In this document: positions 1 to 10,074 of the stretch, one piece after another
Position numbering within the stretch: the first letter of the stretch is position 1
Layout of the letters: each line of letters opens with the position of its first letter
From: Agrobacterium cucumeris
GTDB lineage: Bacteria; Pseudomonadota; Alphaproteobacteria; Rhizobiales; Rhizobiaceae
Direction: 5' to 3'
NCBI RefSeq assembly: GCF_030036535.1
Contig: NZ_CP080387.1
Location: 2,662,501-2,726,500, forward strand
DNA length: 64,000 nucleotides
Made by a program: the position numbers and the translations under genes
Notes under the pieces: model-generated
The model's input: the letters and a program-made list of their open reading frames with translations, nothing else
Databases searched by the model: none
What the model was told of the DNA's origin: nothing

Positions 1-945
1 CTTGCGCTCGTTTTCGTTGCTTCGTCCCGTATTGGGAACGGAGCCTGATTTGCGCAGAGGTCTACCACCCGATGGCGACGGCGTCGATGCTCGCGGGGAA
101 AACTCCTGTGCCATGGCATGCAGCGCTGCCACGCGGTTTTCCGTATTCGGATGCGTGGAGAAGAGATTGTCCATGCGCTCACCGGAAAGGGGATTGATGA
201 TGAACATGTGCGCTGTTGCCGGGTTGCGCTCAGCATCGTCATTGTGAATTTGCTGCGCCATACCGGAGATTTTCTGCAACGCCGAGGCAAGCCACAGCGG
301 GTTCCCACAGATTTCCGCACCGCGGCGGTCGGCGGAATATTCCCGCGTACGGCTGATTGCCATCTGCACCAGCATCGCGGCGAGCGGCGCAACGATCATC
401 GCAACCAGCACACCGATAAAGCCGAACGGATTATTGTTATTTTCGCGGTTGCCGCCAAAGAAGAAAGCGAAATTACCGAGCATGGAGATAGCACCCGCCA
501 GCGTGGCCGTGATCGTCATGGTCAACGTGTCGCGGTTCTGCACATGCGCCAACTCATGCGCCATAACGCCGGCCACTTCTTCCGGGGTAAGACGCTCCAG
601 CAGACCCGTGGAGGCCGCCACTGCGGCATTCTGCGGGTTCCGTCCTGTCGCAAAGGCGTTGGGCTGGGCGCTGTCGTAAATATAGACCTTCGGCATCGGC
701 AGGTCGGCATTGTGCGAGAGATCGCGGATCATGTGGAAAAATTCGGGTGCATTGGCCTCGTCAATCTCCCGCGCGCGATAGGCGGAGAGGACCATTTTAT
801 CCGAATTCCAATAGGAGAAGAGGTTCATACCCGCAGCAATGAGAAGGGCAATCATCATGCCGCCCTTGCCGCCGATCAGAAAACCGACACCCATGAACAA
901 TGCCGTCATGAAGGCCAGAAGCATTGCCGTGCGCATCATGTTCAT
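1..945 (-). CDS. htpX: HtpX-type zinc metalloprotease, C-terminus cut by window edge
   Basis: Membrane M48-family endopeptidase that degrades misfolded inner-membrane proteins under envelope or heat stress. The ATG at 945 opens a frame of 315 codons with no stop before the window edge, so only the last few residues are missing. Hydrophobic segments lie near residues 5-45 and again after the active site. The zinc motif HELAH is at residues 130-134, in the context [13 protein letters not shown]. The visible C-terminus is polar and low in complexity. It diverges from the DUF1674 gene at 1065, and the gap between them carries two palindromes (982-1015). Family assignment is secure from motif and length. 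Confidence 0.95.
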   Translation of the reverse strand, partial: MNMMRTAMLLAFMTALFMGVGFLIGGKGGMMIALLIAAGMNLFSYWNSDKMVLSAYRAREIDEANAPEFFHMIRDLSHNADLPMPKVYIYDSAQPNAFATGRNPQNAAVAASTGLLERLTPEEVAGVMAHELAHVQNRDTLTMTITATLAGAISMLGNFAFFFGGNRENNNNPFGFIGVLVAMIVAPLAAMLVQMAISRTREYSADRRGAEICGNPLWLASALQKISGMAQQIHNDDAERNPATAHMFIINPLSGERMDNLFSTHPNTENRVAALHAMAQEFSPRASTPSPSGGRPLRKSGSVPNTGRSNENERK

Positions 946-981
946 CCGTTAAAATCTCCTTGTCGTTCATCGGAAACCATT

Positions 982-1015
982 GTGGGGTTTCTAAACCCCA
1001 CCTGATTATATAATC
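982..1015. promoter_or_regulatory. Two adjacent palindromes in the htpX/DUF1674 divergent promoter
   Basis: The first is a 9-bp inverted repeat, GTGGGGTTT (982-990) and AAACCCCAC (993-1001), separated by 2 bp. Two bases later comes a perfect 12-bp palindrome, GATTATATAATC (1004-1015), which contains a TATAAT-like element readable toward htpX. Both lie 37 bp or more upstream of the htpX ATG. They could be a repressor operator over a promoter, or the first could be a hairpin in the htpX leader. No regulator can be named from the sequence. Confidence 0.45.
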
Positions 1016-1064
1016 TGGTAAACGCCAAACATATTTCAATATCCCGTCATAGGGAGGATTTCTC

Positions 1065-1265
1065 ATGCAAGATGCGGATAATGACAACGGCGCGGAAACG
1101 CCGAGACGGCTATCTCCGGCAGCTGAGCGTGCCCTGAAAGAAGCCGAAGAGAGACGCCGGCAACAGGCAGACCTTCAATTGCCGCCGGAAACGGGCGGCC
1201 GCGGCGGTGCCGAACCCGTTCGTTTCGGCGACTATGAGATAAAAGGCCGTGCAATCGACTTTTGA
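1065..1265 (+). CDS. DUF1674 / SdhAF4-type small protein
   Basis: A 66-residue protein with a charged, glutamate- and arginine-rich N-terminal half. The C-terminal signature GGRGGAEPVRFGDYEIKGR ends in DF, the hallmark of the DUF1674 family (SdhAF4 in mitochondria). Family members help flavinylated SdhA assemble into succinate dehydrogenase, so a role in complex II assembly is the best inference; no sdh genes are visible here. A good ribosome binding site, AGGGAGG at 1051-1057, fixes the start. It is followed at once by a strong hairpin terminator and then by convergent parB. Confidence 0.85.
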   Translation: MQDADNDNGAETPRRLSPAAERALKEAEERRRQQADLQLPPETGGRGGAEPVRFGDYEIKGRAIDF

Positions 1266-1280
1266 GCCGCGCCAAAACGA

Positions 1281-1305
1281 AAATACCCGCCTTAAGCGGG
1301 TATTT
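1281..1305. terminator. Bidirectional hairpin terminator between DUF1674 gene and parB
   Basis: Perfect 10-bp inverted repeat AAATACCCGC (1281-1290) and GCGGGTATTT (1296-1305) around a 5-base loop, with A/T at both feet. It lies between two convergent genes, so it can stop transcription from both strands. Confidence 0.75.
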
Positions 1306-1327
1306 ATCAACAAAAACAGATAGTTGA

Positions 1328-2209
1328 CTATTTTTGTTCCAGAAGCCGGCAGATCGCTTCCAGCTGTTCAAGCGTCCGATATCCAATGCGGATTTGCCCC
1401 GAACCACCCTTGTGGCTGATCTTCACATCAAGCCCCAGGGCGTCCGACAGGCTGCGCTCCAACGCAACCGTATCAGAATCCTTCTCAGCCGTCGGCCGCT
1501 TTTCTGTCACGTCACCCTGTGACTTGATATCGTTCTGTGCCAGACGCTCAGCATCACGCACCGACAATCCCTTGGAGACGATCGTCCGCGCCAGATTTGC
1601 CGGATCAGACGTGGAAACAAGCGCCCGCGCGTGACCTGCGGATAAGGAACCGTCTGCAAGCATGTCCCGTACCGGATCGGGAAGTTTCAGAAGCCGAAGG
1701 CTGTTTGCAACATGGCTACGGCTCTTGCCAATAATCTCGCCGAGATCATTCTGGGTATAGCCGTGTTCGGCAATCAGCTGTTCATAACCCATCGCCTCTT
1801 CAAGCGGGTTCAGGTCTGAACGTTGAACGTTCTCAACAATGGCCAGCTCCAGTGCCGTGCGGTCGTCCACATCTCGAACGATGACAGGCACATCGGTAAA
1901 ACCAGCCAGCTGCGCCGCACGCCAGCGTCTTTCACCGGCAATAATCTCGTAACGGTTGGCTGCAACCGTCCGTACGACCACAGGCTGCACAATTCCATGC
2001 TGGCGAATGGATGCGGCTAAATCCTGCAATTCATTCTCATCGAAATGACGTCTTGGGTTTCTCTGGCTGCGAGCGATGAATTCAATCGGAATGGTGCGGT
2101 CAGCATTGACGGTGCGCTGCGGCTCGCCCACCGGCATTGGCTGATCCATTTCGCCGATCAATGCAGCAAGACCGCGTCCGAGTCGACGCTTGGAAAGATC
2201 ATCACTCAT
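1328..2209 (-). CDS. parB: Chromosome partitioning protein ParB
   Basis: 293-residue ParB/Spo0J-type CTPase clamp that loads at parS and spreads on origin DNA for segregation. The N-terminus carries the LGRGL box (residues 10-14) used to contact and stimulate ParA. The arginine-rich GERRWRAA motif of the CTP-binding domain is at 92-99. A helix-turn-helix lies near 151-177 (start YTQNDLGEIIGKS), and the C-terminal dimerisation domain ends the protein. It lies 30 bp downstream of parA in the same operon. Perfect and near-perfect parS sites occur nearby at 3636, 5616 and 11933, so this is the chromosomal ParB, not a plasmid RepB. Confidence 0.97.
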   Translation of the reverse strand: MSDDLSKRRLGRGLAALIGEMDQPMPVGEPQRTVNADRTIPIEFIARSQRNPRRHFDENELQDLAASIRQHGIVQPVVVRTVAANRYEIIAGERRWRAAQLAGFTDVPVIVRDVDDRTALELAIVENVQRSDLNPLEEAMGYEQLIAEHGYTQNDLGEIIGKSRSHVANSLRLLKLPDPVRDMLADGSLSAGHARALVSTSDPANLARTIVSKGLSVRDAERLAQNDIKSQGDVTEKRPTAEKDSDTVALERSLSDALGLDVKISHKGGSGQIRIGYRTLEQLEAICRLLEQK

Positions 2210-2239
2210 AAGATATTACTCCATACATTCCGGCGGACG

Positions 2240-3034
2240 TCAGGCGGCTTTGCGCAGCCGCTCTCTCTGGATCACTTCCGATGCCAACTGCAAATAAGCC
2301 TGGCTACCGGCGCATTTCAGATCATAAAGAATTGCCGGTTTACCATAGGACGGCGCTTCTGACACGCGAACATTACGCGGAATAAGCGTGTGGTAAACCT
2401 TTTCTCCCAAATGAGTACGCACATCCGTAACAACCTGTTGCGCAAGATTGTTCCGCGCATCAAACATCGTCAGAACAATACCCTGTATATCAAGCTGCGG
2501 ATTAACCGAGCTGCGGATCTGGCTGACAGTATCCAGCAACTGGCTAAGACCTTCCAGAGCAAAAAACTCACACTGCAGCGGCACCAGCACAGAGTGGGCG
2601 GCCGTCATGGCGTTCATGGTCAGAAGATTGAAAGAAGGCGGGCAATCGACAAGAATATAGGAATAATCTCTTGCCTCTTGCGTTTCCATGGCCGCGCGCA
2701 ACAGAAAGACCCGGTTGGAAACATTGGCAACCTGCATCTCGAAACCGAGCAAATCCATGGTCGACGGCACAATATCGAGATTTGGAACTGCCGTCGGAAC
2801 GGCGACTTCGCCGATGGTGTGATCGCCCACCAGAAGATCATAAGAAGAAAGCTTACGCTCCTTTCGGTCAATCCCCAGCCCCGTGCTGGCATTTCCCTGC
2901 GGATCCAGATCAACGATCAGTACGCGCTCACCAATAGCAGCCAGCGCCGTTGCCAGATTAATGGCGGTCGTTGTTTTTCCAACGCCACCTTTCTGGTTTG
3001 CGACTGCGATAATCCGGTTTTTTTCAAAAGTCAT
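2240..3034 (-). CDS. parA: Chromosome partitioning ATPase ParA
   Basis: 264-residue ParA/Soj ATPase that forms a nucleoid-bound gradient and moves ParB-parS complexes. The deviant Walker A motif KGGVGKT is at residues 15-21, Walker A' is DLDPQGNAS, and Walker B is within ILVDCPPSF. It lacks an N-terminal helix-turn-helix, so it belongs to the short chromosomal type (ParA Ib/Soj) rather than the plasmid RepA type. It lies 19 bp after rsmG and 30 bp before parB, giving the conserved rsmG-parA-parB order. Confidence 0.97.
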   Translation of the reverse strand: MTFEKNRIIAVANQKGGVGKTTTAINLATALAAIGERVLIVDLDPQGNASTGLGIDRKERKLSSYDLLVGDHTIGEVAVPTAVPNLDIVPSTMDLLGFEMQVANVSNRVFLLRAAMETQEARDYSYILVDCPPSFNLLTMNAMTAAHSVLVPLQCEFFALEGLSQLLDTVSQIRSSVNPQLDIQGIVLTMFDARNNLAQQVVTDVRTHLGEKVYHTLIPRNVRVSEAPSYGKPAILYDLKCAGSQAYLQLASEVIQRERLRKAA

Positions 3035-3053
3035 GCCGCACCTGGCCAGCTTG

Positions 3054-3671
3054 TCAGCGTCTCAAAGTGAGGTTGCTGATTTCAAGAACAACAGAATCTG
3101 CCTCAATGGCACTCTGATGTTTTACCAGATCAAACTGCCAGCGACCATGCGCTTTCTGCACTTCGGAATCATAATCCCGGCCTTTATTAAAATAGGCCTT
3201 GAGATCGGGATTATTCTGCGCCCAGGGATGAATATAGTCGAAAAGCAGATCAAGCTCGGCCAGTGCTCGAGCGGAAACGGCATCGCAGGTTTTGACAATT
3301 TCAGGCGCTTTTTCGATCCTTATCGGATGAACGCTGCCTCTTGCGCCGGTTTCCTTTAGGGCGATCCGCAAAAATGCAGCCTTTTTATTATTGCTTTCAA
3401 CCAGATCTACCCAACCATCGCCGAGTTCCGCGAGAAAAATAGCGGTTATAACGCCCGGGAAACCGCCGCCGCTGCCTAAGTCAGCCCATCTTTGTGCCTT
3501 GGGAGACAGCTGGAATATTTGGGCGCTGTCGGCCACATGCCTACTCCAAAGCTCTGTGAGAGTGGAGGGCGCGACCAGGTTGGTGGTTTTATTCCACTTC
3601 TTAAAAAGCTCGACAAAGTGTTCGAGCCTCTCATGTGTTTCACGTGAAACACTCTGGCCGTTTATCTTCAT
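3054..3671 (-). CDS. rsmG: 16S rRNA (guanine527-N7)-methyltransferase RsmG (GidB)
   Basis: 205-residue SAM-dependent methyltransferase that modifies G527 of 16S rRNA; loss gives low-level streptomycin resistance in other bacteria. The SAM motif [12 protein letters not shown] is visible about one third of the way in. The N-terminal residues VSRET (8-12) are encoded by a perfect parS site at 3636-3651, so the start of this gene doubles as a centromere element. It sits 11 bp downstream of mnmG and 19 bp upstream of parA, within an mnmE-mnmG-rsmG-parA-parB operon. Confidence 0.96.
   Translation of the reverse strand: MKINGQSVSRETHERLEHFVELFKKWNKTTNLVAPSTLTELWSRHVADSAQIFQLSPKAQRWADLGSGGGFPGVITAIFLAELGDGWVDLVESNNKKAAFLRIALKETGARGSVHPIRIEKAPEIVKTCDAVSARALAELDLLFDYIHPWAQNNPDLKAYFNKGRDYDSEVQKAHGRWQFDLVKHQSAIEADSVVLEISNLTLRR
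3636..3651. other. parS centromere site, perfect 16-mer
   Basis: TGTTTCACGTGAAACA, a perfect match to the bacterial parS consensus; the palindrome extends one base on each side (3635-3652). It lies inside the rsmG reading frame and encodes VSRET. It is about 6.5 kb from the candidate oriC and within 2 kb of parB, and should be the strongest ParB loading site in the window. Confidence 0.95.
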
Positions 3672-3682
3672 AATCCGACTCG

Positions 3683-5566
3683 CTATTGGTGCATGCGTAA
3701 TTTTTCGCCTTGCCCAGCAGAACTTTTTCGCAGTAGGGCAAGCAACAGCGATATAGCAGCCGGCGTCATACCGTCAACACGTGCAGCCTGCGCAATGTTC
3801 TCGGGACGGGCCTTTTCCAACTTTTGTTTCAGTTCATTGGAAAGACCTGAAAGGCTTTGGAAATCGAAATCATCCGGGATTTTTCTGTCTTCATCCCTTT
3901 TGATATCAACAATATCCGCACTCTGCCGCTGCATATAAACCGCATAACTTGCTTCAATTTCCAGAGTTTCCGCAACCTTGCCACGAAGCGACTGCAGCTC
4001 CGGCCAATGCTGCGTAAGAACATCCAGTGTTATATCAGGATAAGCGAGCAATTCATAAACGGAACGGCGCTGACCATCCTGATTGAGCTTCAATCCCTGT
4101 TTCGCCGCCTGGGAAGGGCTGATGCTAGCTGCCTTCATCAGCTCGCGACCCGATTCCAGATCAGCAATAAATGCCTCAAAGCGCTGTTCGCGCTTGGAAC
4201 CGATAATCCCGGTTCTTTGGCCAACTGGCGTTAGCCGCAAATCGGCATTATCCACACGCAGGGAAAGCCGATATTCGGCCCTCGATGTAAACATCCGGTA
4301 GGGTTCGCTTACGCCCTTCGAGGTCAGATCATCGATCATGACGCCGATATAGGATTCCGTTCGGCTGAAATAGAGCGGATCGGTATTGCTCGCATAAAGA
4401 GAAGCGTTCAGTCCCGCAACAAGACCCTGAGCGCCGGCTTCTTCATAACCAGTGGTGCCATTGATCTGCCCCGCCAGGAATAGGCCCGGAATTTTACGGC
4501 ATTCAAGCGAGGGCTTGAGCTCCCGCGGATCGACATAATCATATTCGATGGCGTAACCGGGCTGGAGAATAGTGACCTGTTCAAGCCCTGGTATCGTACG
4601 AATAAACTGTTCCTGCACGGAAGCGGGAAGGGAGGTCGAGATACCATTCGGATAAATAGTATGGTCGTCCAGACCTTCCGGTTCCAGAAATATCTGATGG
4701 CCGTCCCGCTCCCCAAAACGGGTGATCTTATCTTCGATGGACGGGCAATAGCGTGGGCCAACGCCCTCAATCTGCCCGGAATACATCGCTGAAAGATGAA
4801 TATTGTCCTGGATAATCCTATGACCGGCCGGCGTCGTGCGGGTTACGCCACACTCAATCTGCGGGTTGAGAATCCGATCCGTCATGAAGGAAAAAGGCAC
4901 CGGATCTTCATCCGCCCCCTGTCGATCGACGGCATCCCAGTGAATGGTGCGACCATCGAGCCGGGCAGGCGTGCCGGTTTTCAACCGCCCCATGACCAAG
5001 CCAAGACGAGAAAGTGTCTCGGAGAGACCCACGGATGGCTTTTCGCCGACACGACCGGCAGGAATCTTTTCGGAACCAATATGAATCAGGCCACGCAGAA
5101 AAGTGCCGCTGGTCAAAACAGCCGCACCACACGGAATCCGGCTACCATTCGCCATAATAACCGCGGAGACACGCCCATCCGCCATCTCGATATCGAAGGC
5201 ATCGCCCTCGATAATCGTCAGATTTTCAATCGCGTCGATTTCACGCTGCATCGCCTCGCGGTAAAGTCGCCTGTCAGCCTGCGTCCGCGGCCCGCGAACG
5301 GCCGGACCCTTTTTACGATTAAGCATACGGAACTGGATGCCGGCAGCATCAGCGACCCTGCCCATCAAGCCGTCAAGCGCATCAATCTCACGAACCAGAT
5401 GCCCCTTGCCAAGACCGCCAATCGCGGGGTTACAGGACATCACGCCGATAGTCTCGCGCTTATGGGTGATGAGGGCGGTTTTTGCACCATGTCGCGCGGC
5501 CGCGGCGGCGGCTTCGCTGCCGGCATGGCCACCGCCGATAATTATGACATCAAATGATTGGTGCAT
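3683..5566 (-). CDS. mnmG: tRNA uridine-5-carboxymethylaminomethyl modification enzyme MnmG (GidA)
   Basis: 627-residue FAD protein that with MnmE installs the cmnm5 group on the wobble uridine of tRNAs. The N-terminal dinucleotide fold shows GGGHAG (residues 11-16). The family signatures [15 protein letters not shown] and the C-terminal-side [15 protein letters not shown] are both present. Length matches E. coli MnmG (about 629). It is 62 bp downstream of mnmE, its enzymatic partner, and a parS-like site lies in that gap. An operon with rsmG and parAB is likely. Confidence 0.97.
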   Translation of the reverse strand: MHQSFDVIIIGGGHAGSEAAAAAARHGAKTALITHKRETIGVMSCNPAIGGLGKGHLVREIDALDGLMGRVADAAGIQFRMLNRKKGPAVRGPRTQADRRLYREAMQREIDAIENLTIIEGDAFDIEMADGRVSAVIMANGSRIPCGAAVLTSGTFLRGLIHIGSEKIPAGRVGEKPSVGLSETLSRLGLVMGRLKTGTPARLDGRTIHWDAVDRQGADEDPVPFSFMTDRILNPQIECGVTRTTPAGHRIIQDNIHLSAMYSGQIEGVGPRYCPSIEDKITRFGERDGHQIFLEPEGLDDHTIYPNGISTSLPASVQEQFIRTIPGLEQVTILQPGYAIEYDYVDPRELKPSLECRKIPGLFLAGQINGTTGYEEAGAQGLVAGLNASLYASNTDPLYFSRTESYIGVMIDDLTSKGVSEPYRMFTSRAEYRLSLRVDNADLRLTPVGQRTGIIGSKREQRFEAFIADLESGRELMKAASISPSQAAKQGLKLNQDGQRRSVYELLAYPDITLDVLTQHWPELQSLRGKVAETLEIEASYAVYMQRQSADIVDIKRDEDRKIPDDFDFQSLSGLSNELKQKLEKARPENIAQAARVDGMTPAAISLLLALLRKSSAGQGEKLRMHQ

Positions 5567-5615
5567 ATGCCTGCGCCTTGTCCTAAATCATCCACATAGC
5601 CACCGCGGTAGCCAA

Positions 5616-5631
5616 TGTTTCACGTGAATCA
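5616..5631. other. parS-like site, one mismatch
   Basis: TGTTTCACGTGAATCA differs from the 16-mer consensus at one base. It spans the stop codon of mnmE (TGA on the minus strand at 5629-5631) and the mnmE-mnmG gap. Confidence 0.8.
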
Positions 5632-6957
5632 TTTTCCTATGCAGAATTCCGAGAAGATTACGCCGAGCAAATCTTCCACATCAACACGGCCGGTAATGCG
5701 CCCAAGCGATGTCGCCGCAAGCCTTAAATATTCTGACCTTATCGCAAGGTCCATGGCTTCGGATTCCAGCGCATCACTAACATAGTTCAGCGTCTCTTCA
5801 AGCCGTTTTTTGTGACGGGCACGAGCTGGAACCAACGTTTGACCGGTACCAACCCGGTTCCTGATCTCCTGGGTGATGACCGCTCGCAGTTCATCCAGCC
5901 CATGCCCCTCTTTAGCAGAGATAGAAAGGTCAAAGGCATTTTCTGCGGAATCTGTAGAGAGAGCCGACTTCGTGCGCAGATAGAGGTGACGAGCATTACC
6001 AAACGAAATGAAAGATTGTTTCGGAGGCGAATCGTTATCCTGAAGCAGTAAAATGAGATCCGCATTCTCGGCTGTTAATTTCGCTCGCCGCACGCCCTCC
6101 CGTTCCACGACATCCTCGGTCTCCCTAATACCTGCGGTGTCGAATATCCGGACAAGATAACCATCCAGATTGATATCGACACTCAGGACGTCCCGCGTTG
6201 TGCCCGCTATATCGGTAACGATCGCAACATCACGGCCGCTCAAAGCATTAAGCAGAGTGGATTTACCGGCATTCGGCTCACCCACCAATGCGATCTTAAA
6301 CCCATCACGGATGATTTCGCCACCATTACCCTGGCGAAGATGATCGGCAATCTCCCCCCGCAACTGCAACATCGCCTCCCACACCTGAGTTGCGACCGAA
6401 TCCGGTACATCGTCTTCATCGGCGAAGTCCAGTTCCGCTTCGATCAACGCGCGGGCACGCGTTAAGCGACCTGCCCAGCCATCATAAAGCGCAGAGAGTT
6501 TACCCGTGCTCTGTTCAACTGCCAGGCGCCGCTGCATCTCGGTTTCCGCCTGCAGCAGGTCGGCTAGGCCTTCGACTTCGAGAAGGTCCATCTTGCCGTT
6601 TTCAAAAGCACGGCGGGAAAATTCACCGGCATCAGCAGGGCGAAACCCCTCCAGATTGTCCAGTTCGGCAAAAATTGAAGCGAGCACCGCGCGGCTACCA
6701 TGGCTGTGTATTTCGACACAGTTTTCACCCGTGAAGGAACTCGGCGCAGGAAAAACGAGGATCAGTGCCTGATCGATAATTTCATCGTTTCGATCCCGAA
6801 TCGAACTCAGAACGGCCCGCCTTGGTAATGGGGTTTCTCGACCTGTCAGCGTCGTTAGAGCCAGAAATGCTTGGGGACCACTGATCCTGATCACGGCAAC
6901 GCCCGCCGGCAGAGCACCGCTTGAAAGCGCATAGATCGTATCGGCGGAAGCTGGCAT
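5629..6957 (-). CDS. mnmE: tRNA modification GTPase MnmE (TrmE)
   Basis: 442-residue potassium-dependent GTPase that partners MnmG in wobble-uridine modification. It has a folate-binding N-terminal domain, a helical domain split by a G domain with Walker A GEPNAGKS (226-233), a G3 motif within FDTAGIRET, and the diagnostic C-terminal CIGK with the catalytic cysteine. An in-frame GTG at 6960 precedes the ATG; I chose the ATG at 6957 because the GAGG ribosome binding site is then 6 bases away. The rho terminator region lies just upstream, so mnmE probably has its own promoter. Confidence 0.96.
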   Translation of the reverse strand: MPASADTIYALSSGALPAGVAVIRISGPQAFLALTTLTGRETPLPRRAVLSSIRDRNDEIIDQALILVFPAPSSFTGENCVEIHSHGSRAVLASIFAELDNLEGFRPADAGEFSRRAFENGKMDLLEVEGLADLLQAETEMQRRLAVEQSTGKLSALYDGWAGRLTRARALIEAELDFADEDDVPDSVATQVWEAMLQLRGEIADHLRQGNGGEIIRDGFKIALVGEPNAGKSTLLNALSGRDVAIVTDIAGTTRDVLSVDINLDGYLVRIFDTAGIRETEDVVEREGVRRAKLTAENADLILLLQDNDSPPKQSFISFGNARHLYLRTKSALSTDSAENAFDLSISAKEGHGLDELRAVITQEIRNRVGTGQTLVPARARHKKRLEETLNYVSDALESEAMDLAIRSEYLRLAATSLGRITGRVDVEDLLGVIFSEFCIGK

Positions 6958-6981
6958 CACTCACCTCGGTTTAAAACAGTC

Positions 6982-7011
6982 AAGCCGCATCCGAACAAAC
7001 GGACGCGGCTT
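6982..7011 (-). terminator. Hairpin terminator downstream of rho
   Basis: Inverted repeat AAGCCGC (6982-6988) and GCGGCTT (7005-7011), extended inward by TCCG/CGGA after one mismatch. On the minus strand it is followed by GACTGTTTT. It lies in the 88-bp gap between rho and mnmE. Confidence 0.6.
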
Positions 7012-7045
7012 CAAGGTTTTCAGATGAATCCGGCTAAACTCCGGA

Positions 7046-8311
7046 TCAGGTATTCATGGATTCGAAGAAATCGGAATTGTTCTTTGTCTGCTTCAGCTTG
7101 TCGATCAGGAACTCGATGGCATCCATCGTTCCCATCGGCGCAAGAATACGACGCAGAACAAAAATCTTCTGCAGGTCCTGACGCGGCACCAGCAGGTCTT
7201 CCTTACGGGTACCGGACTTGAGAATATCCAGAGCCGGGAAGATACGCTTGTCGGCAACCTTGCGGTCAAGCACGATTTCCGAGTTGCCGGTACCCTTGAA
7301 CTCTTCGAAGATCACTTCATCCATACGGCTGCCCGTATCGATGAGCGCCGTTGCGATGATCGTCAGCGAACCGCCTTCTTCGATGTTACGCGCAGCGCCG
7401 AAGAAGCGCTTTGGGCGCTGCAGGGCGTTGGCGTCCACACCGCCGGTCAGAACCTTGCCGGAAGAGGGAACAACAGTGTTATAGGCGCGGCCGAGACGGG
7501 TAATGGAGTCGAGCAGGATCACAACGTCACGGCCATGTTCGACAAGACGCTTCGCCTTTTCGATGACCATTTCAGCGACCTGGACGTGACGGACAGCCGG
7601 TTCGTCGAATGTGGAGGAAACAACCTCGCCCTTGACCGAGCGCTGCATGTCAGTGACTTCTTCCGGGCGTTCATCGATAAGGAGAACGATCAGATAACAT
7701 TCTGGATGGTTCGCCGTGATGGAGTGTGCGATGTTCTGCAGCAGAACCGTTTTACCGGTACGCGGCGGTGCAACGATCAAACCACGCTGGCCCTTGCCGA
7801 GCGGTGCGACGAGATCGATCACGCGCGACGACAGATCCTTCGATGTCGGGACATCCAGTTCCATCTTGAAGCGCTCATTCGGGTAGAGCGGCGTCAGATT
7901 GTCGAAGTGAACCTTGTGACGGATCTTTTCCGGATCATCGAAATTGATCGTGTTCACCTTCAGAAGCGCGAAATAACGCTCGCCTTCCTTGGGGCCACGG
8001 ATCGGTCCCTCAACAGTGTCACCGGTCTTCAAAGAGAAACGGCGGATTTGCGAGGGGGAAATATAAATATCGTCCGGACCGGGCAAGTAGTTTGCGTTTG
8101 CGGATCGCAGGAACCCGAAACCATCCTGCAGGACTTCAACGACACCTTCGCCGATGATTTCGATGTCCTGGCTCGCGAGAACCTTGAGGATTGCGAACAT
8201 AAGCTCCTGCTTGCGCATGGTGCTCGCATTTTCAACTTCCAGGGATTCGGCAAAAGTCAGCAAGTCGGTAGGCGATTTGCTCTTAAGTTCCTGAAGCTTC
8301 ATTTCAGCCAT
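7046..8311 (-). CDS. rho: Transcription termination factor Rho
   Basis: 421-residue hexameric RNA helicase. It has an N-terminal Rho-N helical domain, a cold-shock-like RNA-binding domain (start near [16 protein letters not shown]), and a RecA-type ATPase domain with a P-loop in [11 protein letters not shown] and Walker B within [13 protein letters not shown]. Length is typical of Alphaproteobacteria. It is preceded by a 186-bp leader (8312-8497) with no other gene and no clear repeat. Rho often autoregulates through its leader, but nothing visible here proves it. Confidence 0.98.
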   Translation of the reverse strand: MAEMKLQELKSKSPTDLLTFAESLEVENASTMRKQELMFAILKVLASQDIEIIGEGVVEVLQDGFGFLRSANANYLPGPDDIYISPSQIRRFSLKTGDTVEGPIRGPKEGERYFALLKVNTINFDDPEKIRHKVHFDNLTPLYPNERFKMELDVPTSKDLSSRVIDLVAPLGKGQRGLIVAPPRTGKTVLLQNIAHSITANHPECYLIVLLIDERPEEVTDMQRSVKGEVVSSTFDEPAVRHVQVAEMVIEKAKRLVEHGRDVVILLDSITRLGRAYNTVVPSSGKVLTGGVDANALQRPKRFFGAARNIEEGGSLTIIATALIDTGSRMDEVIFEEFKGTGNSEIVLDRKVADKRIFPALDILKSGTRKEDLLVPRQDLQKIFVLRRILAPMGTMDAIEFLIDKLKQTKNNSDFFESMNT

Positions 8312-8497
8312 GAAGGGAAGACCGTCTAATAATGTAATGTCGGGGGAGGGCGTGTTCGCGAATCAGATGCTGTGGGAAATGCCGCAGATGACTGAGTAAT
8401 TCACATGCCACGAAGATGAGTGGCCTGAAAATAGCGACTGAATACGGCCGCTGCAAGAGGAAAGCACGAATTCCGCGAAATTTATCGTGAAAGCCCT

Positions 8498-9043
8498 TTA
8501 ACCAAACGGTTTCACAACCACAAGTATGACAATGAGGATCATCAGCACGGTTGGAACCTCGTTCATCAACCGCCAGTGACGGGCAGGTCGGGTGTTTTCA
8601 TCCCTCGCGAAACGTCTGGCGCTGCGGGTGAAATAAACGTGAGTGGCTGTTAGAAGCACGACCAGCCCGATTTTCGCGTGTAACCAGCCGCCGGAAAAAC
8701 CATAAACCGACCATCCCAGATAAAGCCCCAATATCCAGCTTATCATCATCGCCGGGTTCATGATCACCTTGATCAAGCGCTGCTCCATCACCTTGAAGGT
8801 TTCGGATTGCTGCGAACCGGCGGGCGCGTCGGTGTGATAGATGAAGAGCCGCGGCAGATAAAAAATCGCCGCCATCCAGGAAATGACCGCGATGATATGC
8901 AGCGCCTTGAGCCAGAGATAGAGATCGGCTGGATCGGCGTAAAACAACAGCGCAACAAAAACCGCAAAGACACCGAGTGCGATACCAGCCCGCAGGGCTG
9001 CCCTGTTTCCGGAGCGGGCGGAGGTCTGTTTCTCCTCGCTCAT
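8498..9043 (-). CDS. hemJ: Protoporphyrinogen IX oxidase HemJ (UPF0093)
   Basis: 181-residue integral membrane protein of the HemJ family, which oxidises protoporphyrinogen IX to protoporphyrin IX in bacteria lacking HemG and HemY. Four to five hydrophobic segments are visible. The conserved histidine is in [14 protein letters not shown] and further conserved residues are in [10 protein letters not shown]. Its start overlaps the hemE stop by four bases (ATGA), so the two heme genes are translationally coupled, which supports the functional call. Confidence 0.92.
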   Translation of the reverse strand: MSEEKQTSARSGNRAALRAGIALGVFAVFVALLFYADPADLYLWLKALHIIAVISWMAAIFYLPRLFIYHTDAPAGSQQSETFKVMEQRLIKVIMNPAMMISWILGLYLGWSVYGFSGGWLHAKIGLVVLLTATHVYFTRSARRFARDENTRPARHWRLMNEVPTVLMILIVILVVVKPFG

Positions 9044-10074
9044 ACCGCGGCTCCGCCAGCACGCACCCGCTGCACCAGTCTTGCAACGTTTTCCGGGTCG
9101 GCCTGCGGCGTGATGCCATGGCCGAGATTGAAAATCAGTGGGCCCTGTCCGAGCGCCTGCAGCACCGCATCGATGCCATCCTGCAACGCCCTGCCGCCCG
9201 CCACCATCAGCATCGGGTCCAGATTGCCCTGCACAGGGCCTTCCTTCTGCAAGTCCCGGGCGAAGGTCAACGGCACAGACCAGTCGAGCCCGATGGCATC
9301 TGCGCCCGTTTTACGGCGATAATCCTTGAGAAGATAACCGGCACCCTTGGCGAAAGCGATGATCTTTGCTGAGGGCCGGCGAGCACGCACCAATGCGATA
9401 ATACGGGCAACCGGCTTTACCGCATATTCCTCGAATTCCTTTTCACCGAGCACGCCGGCCCAGGAATCGAAAATCTGCACCGCATCAGCACCGGCATCGA
9501 TCTGCGCCACCAGATAATCGGCGGAAACATCGGCAAGAAAAGCCAGCAGCTTTTCCATGGCTGCGGGTTCCTGATACCCGAACAGCCGCGCTGGCGCCTG
9601 ATCCGGTGTCCCATGGCCGGCGATCATATAGGTCGCAACTGTCCAGGGCGCGCCGCAGAAGCCAAGAAGCGTCGTTTCATCCGGCAACGTCTTGCGCAGA
9701 CGCGAAACGGTTTCGAAAACGGGCGCAAGATGCGCCATCACATCCGTCGAATCCAGCTTCTCGATGCCGCGTACATCGATCGGATCCATGGCCGGACCCT
9801 TTCCTTCGCTGAAGGATACATTGCGATGAAGCGCATCCGGTATCACCAGAATATCGGAAAAGAGAATGGCGGCATCAAGCCCGAACCGGCGAATGGGCTG
9901 AAGGGTCACTTCAGTTGCCAGCTCGGGATTATAACAGAGATCAAGGAAACTTCCCGCGCTCTTTCGCGTTTCCCTGTACTCCGGAAGATAGCGTCCCGCC
10001 TGACGCATCAGCCATATGGGTGGCGGTGTGACCGTCTGCCCGTTCAACACCATCATTACCTTGCGTTCGCTCAT
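9040..10074 (-). CDS. hemE: Uroporphyrinogen decarboxylase HemE
   Basis: 344-residue enzyme that decarboxylates uroporphyrinogen III to coproporphyrinogen III. The two family signatures are present: [17 protein letters not shown] near the N-terminus and [16 protein letters not shown] in the middle. An upstream TTG at 10083 is in frame, but the ATG at 10074 fits the family N-terminus. It reads away from the gap at 10075-10482. In many Alphaproteobacteria, including Caulobacter and Sinorhizobium, hemE flanks the chromosomal origin. Confidence 0.97.
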   Translation of the reverse strand: MSERKVMMVLNGQTVTPPPIWLMRQAGRYLPEYRETRKSAGSFLDLCYNPELATEVTLQPIRRFGLDAAILFSDILVIPDALHRNVSFSEGKGPAMDPIDVRGIEKLDSTDVMAHLAPVFETVSRLRKTLPDETTLLGFCGAPWTVATYMIAGHGTPDQAPARLFGYQEPAAMEKLLAFLADVSADYLVAQIDAGADAVQIFDSWAGVLGEKEFEEYAVKPVARIIALVRARRPSAKIIAFAKGAGYLLKDYRRKTGADAIGLDWSVPLTFARDLQKEGPVQGNLDPMLMVAGGRALQDGIDAVLQALGQGPLIFNLGHGITPQADPENVARLVQRVRAGGAAV

